DNA of 64,000 nt from Strigamia acuminata. Lineage: Eukaryota; Arthropoda; Chilopoda; Geophilomorpha; Linotaeniidae. The notes under the pieces were generated by a model that was not told the origin of the DNA, did no database searches, and saw nothing but the letters and a program-made list of their open reading frames with translations. A program made the position numbers and the translations under genes. Position 1 is the stretch's first letter; each line of letters opens with the position of its first letter. Location of the stretch: assembly GCA_949358305.1 (NCBI GenBank), contig OX442314.1:54879369-54943368 (forward strand), read 5' to 3'. This document shows, piece after piece, positions 42,296-51,500 of this stretch.

Positions 42296-43313
42296 CTACT
42301 TCTTCTCACTTTTCACTGCACGCTTAATCCTGCCCCTTTTTCTTTCACCATCTTTACAGATCTCCTTTTTCACACCAGGTTTTGCCTCACTCCTCAGTCC
42401 AACCCTTTTTCTCTCACTACCTTTACACATCTTCATTTCTGCAACACACGCAACGCCTGATTTTGCCACCAGATGCTCCTCACAACATTTCTCCAGCTCC
42501 GACCACTCCAACTCTCAACTCAGCATTTTATTCCGCGGCTTATAAAGAACTATGGTCAAATCCTCCAACAACTCTTCCGGCAAATTATCCAACTGAGCAT
42601 CGACCTCCCGATCCTTCTCAAAAAACACCCCGCACGATCCTCTCACGATACAATGACACGACCCCGCGAAACCCTTAAACTCCTCGATCCCTTTCAACCG
42701 ATCCGCCGTAGGATCGACCGAAAACGCGCTCAAATAACATTCGCGCGCCAACACCGACTGCCCGCCGCAAATCCAAGTCAAACGAAGAAAAATTGCCGCC
42801 AAATGCACTTCAAGTTCCCTCACATCCCGCTCTTCCGCCCGAGCTTTTTCCAAACCATTCAAATCGACCGACAATCCCTTGACAAACATTTCAATTTCCA
42901 CCTGCAACAACTCTCTCCCGAACCTTACGAACAACGCTTGTACCAACATGTAATAGTGCGCACTCGTTGAGAAAATCCCCGACAACAACGTCACTTTATC
43001 GCGCAACAAATGCAAATCCACGTTGAGTTTGCATTGAACGTCCACCCATAGTTGCATCAGCCAATACGTGTACGAATAAGTGCAAGATTTGCGACAACAA
43101 ATCGTTAACGAGGAAAATCTGTATGACGCAAGCGGCGAAGGTTAACTCCGCTCCGGCGTTGCTTCGCGTGAGAAGCCGATCGATAAGATCGAGTCCCATC
43201 TCGCAAGTGTAGGAAGAAAGCATTTCCGTCGTTAATTGGTCGAGCAGGTTCATTTGGTTCAACACCAAACGATTCGTCGCCTCTTTCCAGAAATAAATTA
43301 ACAATTGAATCGC
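42296..43313 (-). pseudogene. Host-like gene fragment, possibly TPR-type helical protein
   Basis: On the minus strand, an exon starts after a GTTAGCAG acceptor (about 43314). It reads IQLLIYFWKEATNRLVLNQM and TFAACVIQIFLVNDLLSQIL, then shifts frame near 43060 into MQLWVDVQCKLNVDLHLLRD. It runs through LARECYLSAFSVDPTADRLK to a TGA near 42515. Past the TGA the same frame continues into a Cys/Lys/Arg-rich tail (KMCKGSERKRVGLRSEAKPG...KRAVKSEKK) ending at 42296. The all-helical Leu-rich composition and one tetratricopeptide-like ECYLSAFSVDP segment suggest an alpha-solenoid. I cannot name the family. A frameshift plus a stop suggest a pseudogene, though an intron boundary near 43060 is possible. 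Confidence 0.4.
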
Positions 43314-43329
43314 TGCTAACACTAAATGC

Positions 43330-43667
43330 TAAGCCTAACGCATTTTCGAGACACGAACAAATCGGAAAATATTAATGAAAATCCAACCATCGACTTACGA
43401 TCCGATCTCAATCCGGTTCCTTGATCATGAACCGAGAAAATCATTCATGCATGCGATCGAAAAAGAAATGAAAATTGTGAAAAAAATGAATGGGAAAATG
43501 CACGAATCCGACAGCGAGCGAAGTGAGCCAGAAATGGAATGAAGAATACAAACACGCGAAGGTTGCTATGCCGACGGAAAAGCGTCGCAGGTTGTTCCCG
43601 CCAGAGCGGCGCTGCAACTCAGTGTGAGGGAAGTTTGAATGTTGAAATCTTATTTAGTTGATATACA
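43330..43667. other. Region upstream of the 42296-43313 gene
   Basis: This may contain the promoter or first exon of the minus-strand gene. No coding frame is convincing. Confidence 0.3.
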
Positions 43668-43920
43668 CAGTGTTGTATCGAACTAGAACTAATAGTTCGC
43701 GTTCGCGAACTTAGTTCGAAGTTCGCGAACTATGAACGCGAACTAGTTCACCTTTTTCGAACTACGTTCTAGTTCGTTTAAATAGTTCGTTCGCTAGACG
43801 TTACATTTCACAGCCAATCACGGACTTTTTTGTAGTATTAAAGGATTGAAATTTATTGAAATAAAGCAACTTGTGGAATTCTACCCTGACAACCTGTTGC
43901 GTGTTTTATTGTTTCGGCGG
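43668..43920 (+). mobile_element. hAT-like terminal fragment with clustered GTTCG/CGAAC motifs
   Basis: CAGTGTTGTATCGAACTAGA at 43668 matches the CAGTGTTG-type end of hAT transposons. It is followed by about 120 bp dense in palindromic GTTCGCGAAC motifs (43690-43800), as in subterminal transposase-binding repeats. The other end is missing; the sequence runs into the truncated gypsy A LTR at 43921. Confidence 0.5.
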
Positions 43921-44325
43921 ATAGTGTGGTAATCTTGTTTCGCAGGTTACTCTGCGGAGGTTAACACAAATCAATCGTACTCACGTTGAAAGTCCCTTGT
44001 CCTAGGTCACTCCTGAAGTCTTTGTACTTAGGCTTGATCGTTTTAGGACGTTTGGCTTTTACGTGTATCTTGGTTGATTTTTGTGTTGGTTCTGCCCGCT
44101 CAGTGCAAGGCAAATTCCTTTGCACAAAGCGGGGGGTGACAGGTGACTAAAGCCACCCAATGGTGGAGAAGACGAATCTCCCCCACTCCCCCAGGGCAGA
44201 CGCCCGTCCATTGACTGGATGTCAATGCTCTGAGGGAAGGGAGGCGCGCGTGCGACTCCCCCTTTTTACCCGTATGTAGGCCACGAGAGAAACTCTTCGT
44301 GCCCCACCCCAGTCGGGTCACCACA
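43921..44325 (-). repeat. Truncated 3' LTR of gypsy A
   Basis: This is 405 bp identical by eye to 56391-56795, beginning (minus) TGTGGTGACC next to the polypurine tract. Similarity stops at 43921, so about 590 bp of LTR seem to be deleted. The 401 bp also have TGTGGT/ACCACA inverted ends, so an LTR of only 401 bp is the alternative reading. Confidence 0.75.
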
Positions 44326-44344
44326 CGTCCCCCTCCCAGCTCTG
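44326..44344 (-). promoter_or_regulatory. Polypurine tract of gypsy A
   Basis: AGCTGGGAGGGGGACG on the minus strand lies immediately before the 3' LTR. Confidence 0.7.
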
Positions 44345-44364
44345 ACCGCGCATGTTCGGAGCGA

Positions 44365-47184
44365 TCAATCCTTCTTGCTGGGACCCGACGCTGGATCCAT
44401 CGCCTGGGCGAAACTCACTCCAGGGACGGGCGGCTCAGCGCCGGGCGGCACAACGCCGGGCGGCAAAACCAGATCTCCAACCAAGGCTGAAGACTGGTCG
44501 CGGGGGTCTTCGTGCTCGGAAATAAAGCACAATTCGTGGCCGCCGGCTGGCTCGTACGGGGCACGCCTCCTCTCATGCAGCCAAACCCGCGGAATGAACG
44601 CTGAAAACCCGGAATTGGTGTGCCGGATCGCGTTCGCCTCCGCGGCCGTTCGAGGCGCACGGTGGGCCCTCAGCAAACGCTGATGGAGGATCAAATCGGT
44701 GGTCTGGCGCACCTGGTTGTGCAACCAAACGAAAACCGATTTCCCCTTGTCTCTCTGCGCGAGGATGAATTTTCGCGTCGCCGTCGTCATCGACAGCTGA
44801 GAGAACTCGTCACATAACCTCTCATAATAGTTCGTCTGAGGCTTCGCCGCTTTCGCTGGCTTGGCGCTCTTCGGAACTACCGCTTGCTGGACAGTCTCTT
44901 CCCGCGCTGGTTGAGCTGCGGGAGGCGTCAGGCTCTGGCGAGCGGCGGACATCGTTGGTGGCGTCCGACATAACAAGCGTCTCGGCTTACCCGCCGCATT
45001 CGATAGGACGGGTGTCTGTGGTGCCGCCGCTGGTGGCATCGGTGGCGGCGGCGGAGGTGGAGTTGGGGCTCCACGTGAAGCAGTCGAAGAGGCGGCGTCG
45101 CTCTCCATCGGCTCTTCACTCGTGACCATCATTGCGTGTGACTGCGCTGACGGTGTTGGCTCCCACGTGGCAACGGCGTGGCGGAAGGCCATGCTCCGCA
45201 ACTTATACCCCTCCCATTCAGGGTTCACCACGTCCCGGGTCAGCTCGAATCGAGTCATCGCCGGGTTGGGGAGAATGGCGCTCCATTCCCCAACAAGTGC
45301 ACGAGGTATCTGTACACCTTCTCGGTCTACGACGGACCAGCAGGCCATCGCCTGTCGCCCGACCCCAAAGAGCGAAGGGGTTAACAGCTGGACCATGATT
45401 TCGGTCAAGGCCAGCTGCAGACGACGGCGGTTTACTGGATTGCTGCGGTCGGAATCCTCAGCGAACGCACGCGAGTGATGTCGCATCATCGAAATTCCCC
45501 ACTCGATGAAATGGCGCTGAGTGACGTCGGTGCCCTGCAGAGCAGCGGCGGCGGCTCTCGGGTCCTCCATCACAAACGAGAAGGCTAAGAGCTCTTCAAT
45601 CGATGGATTGGCTGCTTCTCGCGCTAGCCTTGCGTTTTCATCACGCTGTTCATACCACATCGCGGTGCGGTCGTGTCTTGCCTTGCTCGGGTAATATTCT
45701 CCGAATCGGGCGTTATGGCATTCCCGCGCAATGCTCTGGTGCACGGGCAACATCACCGAGTTGTCGACGGCCAAGTCCGGCGTAGTGCTCGAACCCGGCA
45801 TCGGCGGCGGCGGCGGCGGAGGCTGCGTCGGCGGCGGCAGCGTCAGTGACTGCTGTGCCGGTAACGGCTGCGACGTCGATGACTGCGTCGGCAACAGCAA
45901 CGTCAAAGACTGTTGTGCTGGCGGCGGCAGCGTCGCTTGCACTTCAGTCGGCGCGACTTGGAGTGCCGGGGGCTGGCTTACAGAACTCGTCGGCGGAACG
46001 ACGGCCGTGGGTCGCGAATTGACATATTCGCTTAACCACCGTGCCACTTCGTGTGGAATCACGGTACCATCCTCGACGACGCCCATCTTGCGGGCGAATT
46101 GCATCGCGGGGTCGAAACGAGACAATTTCTTGCGTTTCATCTGAGTGATGATCTCGCGAAGGTCCCGCGTGTCTGGCGCTAGGACGCGACGCTCCCCGGA
46201 AGATCTGCCTCTCGACTTCGATCGTGCTTCTCTCGCTTCTATTGCTTTGAGAGCGTGTTCGGGAAGGGGAATTCCCCGCGCTTCGCAGCGAGCGAAATAC
46301 CGCTCTTTGCGGTCTCGTTTCCGCTGCTCACGATGAGTCAGCGGATGTCTGCCGACACGGGGACGAGAGACTCGCTCTTCGTCACCCGAAATCCAGACTT
46401 CTCGAGTCTCTTTACCGTCTTTCATCTGACGGTTGACAAACACCCTTGGTCTGGTGTAATTCGCGGAGTCGCGCGGTGGCTGCGCTGACGTTCCGGCTCC
46501 ATCATTGACGGTCGAGTGCTGTTCGACGCACTGTTTCTTCGACCGTCCCGGGGAGCGCGATTCGCTGCCCCCGGTTCCCTTGGAGCGCTTGCGCTTCCTT
46601 GGGAAATTATATTTGGGACCGAGAATTCCCAAATAATGTAATTGCCACATTTCGGCTTGTGACGTGAGAATCCCCATTCTCGGTCGCCACTGTGGCGTAA
46701 CTTCTCCCTGCCGAATCTGCTCGCACCACAGGTGTATATCGGCGGTGCTCATTCCGTCGTCTTGCAGGACACGCTCTGCAACCGCCGGCGCAGTGTCGAT
46801 TAGCTGCTGGCGGTAGTGTTGATACACTTCTTCGCGGGCCTCCTCGGTCTCGGCCGCTTGCCACGCGAACAATACATGCTCTTCCACTGGCCTGCCGGAG
46901 TATTGGCTCGACAGGGCCGGGTGGAAGATCGGAGACTTCGGGTCATCGCTGCGAGCGAGCTCTGCAGCAACGACGTCTCGCACCGACTCCGGGAACGCGT
47001 CCAGGAGTGTACAATCGTTAACCCAACGCTTGGCGAGGGCGCGCGAAAATAATACGCGCAGGCGGTATGGTTTTGCATCTTCGCCAAAGCAGCGGCGCAG
47101 AAAATCGGGCAGTACGCCTCGATAAATGCCCGCTCGCACTATGCATGCGGGGCTGAGCGCTCCCCACGTGTCTCGGAGCTCCAT
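44365..47184 (-). CDS. Gypsy A third gene, main exon (939 codons), unknown function
   Basis: This open frame starts MELRDTWGALSPACIVRAGI at an ATG directly after a TTTCCATCATTGCAG acceptor, and the frame is also open 15 codons further up. It ends just before the polypurine tract. Residues about 1-190 look folded and helical. A basic nuclear-signal cluster (PRKRKRSKG) lies near 200, a Lys/Arg/Glu-rich region follows, then a Pro-rich tract (THPPPPPP-like, near 460), a second helical region (about 490-680), a second Pro tract, and a helical C-terminal part (TNYYERLCDEFSQLSMTTAT). There is no signal peptide, cleavage site, fusion peptide or transmembrane helix, so it is not an envelope protein, and it has no enzyme motif. 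The position between integrase and 3' LTR is that of env in errantiviruses. Confidence 0.7.
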   Translation of the reverse strand: MELRDTWGALSPACIVRAGIYRGVLPDFLRRCFGEDAKPYRLRVLFSRALAKRWVNDCTLLDAFPESVRDVVAAELARSDDPKSPIFHPALSSQYSGRPVEEHVLFAWQAAETEEAREEVYQHYRQQLIDTAPAVAERVLQDDGMSTADIHLWCEQIRQGEVTPQWRPRMGILTSQAEMWQLHYLGILGPKYNFPRKRKRSKGTGGSESRSPGRSKKQCVEQHSTVNDGAGTSAQPPRDSANYTRPRVFVNRQMKDGKETREVWISGDEERVSRPRVGRHPLTHREQRKRDRKERYFARCEARGIPLPEHALKAIEAREARSKSRGRSSGERRVLAPDTRDLREIITQMKRKKLSRFDPAMQFARKMGVVEDGTVIPHEVARWLSEYVNSRPTAVVPPTSSVSQPPALQVAPTEVQATLPPPAQQSLTLLLPTQSSTSQPLPAQQSLTLPPPTQPPPPPPPMPGSSTTPDLAVDNSVMLPVHQSIARECHNARFGEYYPSKARHDRTAMWYEQRDENARLAREAANPSIEELLAFSFVMEDPRAAAAALQGTDVTQRHFIEWGISMMRHHSRAFAEDSDRSNPVNRRRLQLALTEIMVQLLTPSLFGVGRQAMACWSVVDREGVQIPRALVGEWSAILPNPAMTRFELTRDVVNPEWEGYKLRSMAFRHAVATWEPTPSAQSHAMMVTSEEPMESDAASSTASRGAPTPPPPPPPMPPAAAPQTPVLSNAAGKPRRLLCRTPPTMSAARQSLTPPAAQPAREETVQQAVVPKSAKPAKAAKPQTNYYERLCDEFSQLSMTTATRKFILAQRDKGKSVFVWLHNQVRQTTDLILHQRLLRAHRAPRTAAEANAIRHTNSGFSAFIPRVWLHERRRAPYEPAGGHELCFISEHEDPRDQSSALVGDLVLPPGVVPPGAEPPVPGVSFAQAMDPASGPSKKD

Positions 47185-47979
47185 CTGCAATGATGGAAAC
47201 AAAATAATTAATAAAATCGCCAATAACACGGAGATAAATAAGGGTGGGCTCGAGGAACGTCGCCAAAACGTGCGGCCGCTCGTCGAGTCCGATTCCTGTT
47301 CATCGATTCGTCCTTGTCAGGAAGAAAGAGTCTTCTTGGCACATCTGGCTCACGTCCAACGATAACCACGAGGCGGAATCAGGCATCTTAATCCGGAAAT
47401 TCTCTTCGGATTATTTAATATTTAAAATTCATGTGTAATAAATTAAATAAATTCGCGAAATCGTTCGTGAAAATTCCAAATGACGATTTTAGAACATGTA
47501 AATAAATGTTCTTGTCGTAAATAAATAAATAAATTTTATCTAATAATAATAATAACTCCAAAATTCGGAGTTAAAGTCGAATTAAAAAAAAATGAATCTA
47601 AAATAAATTAGTGTCATCGGAAAATTCGCGAATAAAATAACGAATAAAAATAGAAAGCAACGTTCTATAGATTATTCCAAAATCTAGCAAATAAATTATT
47701 CCCATTTCTGGAAATAAAGAAAAAGAAAAGCTCGTTTCCATTGTCTCGTTCGTGCCAATTGTCGTGAGTCATTTTCAAGGAGCGAGGCGACATTAAGTCT
47801 GCCATCGCGTCCTTGAAAACAAACAATAAGGAAAAATACAATCGCTCTCGCGATCGTGGATATTAGTATAATAATTATACACTATTTCGAACGCAGAGCG
47901 TTCATGTCAGGTATTAGTCAAATGTATCTTTAATTCAACCGCACGGAGCTAAATCTCGTGCGTCGATGTCGACTACTAC
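47185..47979 (-). other. Inferred 795 bp intron of the gypsy A third gene
   Basis: The donor CAG|GTAGTAGTC is at 47980/47979 and the acceptor ATTGCAG ends at 47185. The stretch is AT-rich, especially 47400-47760, unlike the GC-richer exons. No other gene was seen. Confidence 0.5.
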
Positions 47980-48075
47980 CTGATCGGGTGGGACTACGTT
48001 AACGTCCTGATCCCAGTTCTCGTCTGCCTGATGCTGTATTTCAAGCATTTCCTCGTCCCCTCCTTCCTCAGCCAT
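47980..48075 (-). CDS. Gypsy A third gene, inferred acidic first exon (32 codons)
   Basis: ATG at 48073-48075 starts MAEEGGDEEMLEIQHQADEN and the exon ends PPDQ at the donor. Removing the 795 bp intron joins it in phase 0 to the ATG of the main exon, giving about 971 residues. Without splicing the frame ends in a 46-codon peptide. The splice is inferred from consensus and phase only. Confidence 0.45.
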
Positions 48076-48555
48076 CGTGAGGATTGCCCGTTCAGTCAGA
48101 CCACGATAAAAAAACTTAAAACTCCTCGTAAAATGGATCAAAAACTCGGTTAAAAATAAACTCGATGTGTATCACGTGCGGACGGCAATCAGCTGATTTA
48201 GCGGAAGTCCGGGTGAAAACGAGGCAATCGTGGTGGGTTCTGGGTAATTTTACTCCAGAACCAGGTGTTTATGACTTGTGCGCAGCAGCCCGTGCGCATG
48301 TTACGCTACGGGGCTCCTTTGTTTCTACGCCCGTGCGCGATCGCTGCTACGGGGTCTTTTGCACGCGGTATCCGACCCGTGCCGATAATTTTGCTACGGG
48401 TCCCGCGTTTCCACGCCATCTTGTGACGCGAATTCGACTGATATCCGCTTTGTTGGACTTTAGCGAAATTTTCAGAGTCTCGGATTTTGATGGCTAGCGC
48501 TGTCGATCGATCAATTTTTTTGTTTTTCAGCGTCGCCATCGACTCGTAACGTTTT
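48076..48555. other. Spacer between gypsy A pol and the third gene
   Basis: GC-rich, with a plus-strand 110-codon frame (48165-48497) that has no family and lies antisense to the element. It may hold the signals for the third gene's transcript. Confidence 0.3.
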
Positions 48556-51500
48556 CTACCCTTTTCCTACGACCTTTCCGTCTTTTATAAACGGATTACT
48601 TCTACGAGGCCGCAAGTGATGGGCTGAGACAGGTACGATATTTTTTGTTGTTTTTTGTGTCTGTACCTCCTCATTATTGTTTTCTTTTTTATCCGTGTTT
48701 TTTGTGTTTGTTTCAGGAGTTTCTCCTGTTTCCCCCCCGACCAAAATTGGATCCGGAACGGATTCAACGATCTCGTTTACCGGCGGTGAAGGGGCGTCGA
48801 AATACTCCTCGTTGTCACTTGGCGGTGTTTTTTTCGACTCGCCAGCGAACATATCGACGATTTGGCCGTCAGATTTAGACTTGACTTGGCCTTTGGCCCA
48901 CATTTCTTGCGGGAATTCCGGAATGTACGGAGTTAACTCTCGTACTTGTATCGATTTATGCTCGGTATTGTCCTCGAGCTTACGTAATTTATACGCGTTA
49001 CCGCCATGCTTGTCGATGATCACATACGGACCATCTCTCTTGTCGGCCAAGCTGGCGGTGATTCCTCTCGCTGCATTTGAGAGGATGTGTGTGTCCTTCC
49101 ACACTAAATCATTGATCTCGAAATTCACAAATTTTCTACCGCTTTTATCTTGTAAAATGCGGTCGCGCATGTTAAAAATGTGCGCCATCATATGCTTGTA
49201 TGTGTTCGAAATTGTTTGTTCCAATTTATACACGTACTCATGTGGTTTCTCAGGGTCCACCACATTTACCGACTCTGCCACTCGTGGGTCCCAAGGCACT
49301 CGTAGCTCCCGGGCGAAGTTGAGGTAGGCCGGAGAAAAATCTCTCGTCCTCGAGACTGTTGTTCGTATGCTGAACGCGATCTCCCTCAAGTATTCATCCC
49401 ACCTATTGTGGATGTCAGTGAATATACTTAATGCATATTTGATATCTCTGTTGAGTCGCTCAACGGGATTTGTTCTGGGATTGTAGGTCGAAGTATGTGA
49501 CGCCACAATCCCGAATTTCTCACAAAACTTACCCCAAATTTTCGAGATAAATTGGGGTCCGTTATCGGATATTATTTTACGTGGAAATCCGTAACGTAAC
49601 GCTACGTCGTAGATACATTCAACGATTTTCTCTGCTGAAGGTCTAGCGACGGCGTACAACTCGGGCCAACGAGTCGCCACGTCCATTATAACGATAATGT
49701 ACGCATTTTTATTTCCTGTAACGGGTTTTGGGCCCATCACATCGACACTTAAACAATCAAAAGGCGCGTAAGGCCCTAAGAAAATAGTTTCGAATGGTGA
49801 TTTACTTCTCGGCTTGCACGCTTGACATCGCTGGCATTGGTGGACAAAAAGAGCAATATCTTTTTTCATCCCTGTCCAGTGAAAAAGCTGTGTAGCACGA
49901 TAGAGTGTTCTGCTTACTCCCGCATGGCTCGCAAGCGGGTGCCCGTGTAACAACCACAGCACGCGACCGATTAAGGAGGCGGGTATTACTACCTTTACTG
50001 CGGTGTCCGATTCACTCAAGTCATCTTGGTGATTTGGGTGGTGTTTCACCAAAAGGCCGTCATCCAATAGGTAATCTATGGATTCGTGTGCATAACGACG
50101 CTTCTGCCTTCTGGTTAAGTTGGGCGGATATTTTCCTGTCAGTACGAATCTAGCTCTGTCCTGACATTTTTTGTCTAATTTTTGTTGCACTATTATTTCC
50201 TCCCTTGTCGGGGGATTGCTTTGCATCTGCTTGCCGACATGAGCGTGGAAGGCGCTTAGAAGCGGGTCATTTATTCTCCGCTCTAGCTTAAATTCCTTCT
50301 TTGCATTTGGGTAATTGTCAACAGCTGGTTGGTATAACCGCGTCCAGAATCCACAGAATTTTACATCTGCCGGAGACGCGGTAGGAATTTCATTCATTTT
50401 CCTTAAATCCCAATGATGACAACTCGTTGGGCAGTAAATGATGCGGGAATCATCCTCGCCATCATCGTCAGCGTCGATAGGATCTGACACTGGTGCCCGT
50501 GACAGAGCATCAGCCACGACGTTATATTTGCCGGGCTTGTATTGAATGGTCAAGTCGCATGCCATCAGTTCTAACTGCCATCTGGCTAGTCGACCGGCTG
50601 GCTCCTTTAATTTCATCAGCCATTGTAACGCTTGATGATCTGTGTGGACTACAAATTTGGTATATTCGAGATAATCTCTGAATTTCCTTATAGCCCACAC
50701 AACTGCCAAACACTCCAACTCTGTGGCGTTGTAATTTTTTTCAGCGCCTTGGAGTTTGCGACTTATAAACATGCACGGCAGGTCTTGTTCGACTCCGTCG
50801 CGCACGTGAGTTTGGAGCAACGCGGCTCCTAACCCAACTCTGCTGGCGTCCGTATGTAATATGAACGGCCGGTTCAAGTCGGGTAGAGGCATTACGCCGA
50901 CTTCCGTCAGCATCCTCTTTATCGCATTAAATGCGATGTTGCACTCATTTGACCATACAAATTCGTTTTCATTCTTCAGGAGGTCGGTAACTGGGGCTGC
51001 CACTTCAGCTAGACCCGGTAGCAACCTGCCGAAGAAGTTTATCATTCCCATAAACCGTTGGACACCTTTAACGTCCTCGGGTGGTGGGAAACGATTAATC
51101 GCATCGATTTTTTCGGGGCCAATAGCTAAACCATTGACTCCAATGCGATAACCCAGGAAGGCAAGCTCCTTTCGACAGAACTTGCTCTTGCCCGGGTGAA
51201 CGTGTAACCCAGCTTTTGCCAGCCGGGTGAGCACTTGGTCGATGTGCTCAATGTGCTCTTTGAATGTTTTAGAGGCAATAACTATGTCATCTAGGTATGC
51301 CCACACAAACTGATGCAGGATATCACCCAATACGCTCTCGATTAGTCTCTGAAAGGTACTGGGAGCATTCACTAAACCAAACGGCATGACGTTGAACATC
51401 AACCGTCCAATTGGCGAGTAAAATGCTGTTTTTAGCTTATCCTCTGGCCTCATCTCAACTTGCCAGTATCCCTTCGACAGATCCATCGTCGTAACCCAAG

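Noticed and set aside
45122-46144. Plus-strand frames of 118 and 137 codons (one Gly/Cys/Val-rich)
   Set aside because: They are antisense shadows of the proline-rich tracts of the gypsy A third gene.
44365-47184. Gypsy A third gene as an envelope glycoprotein
   Set aside because: No signal peptide, cleavage site, fusion peptide or membrane anchor; the composition is basic and proline-rich.
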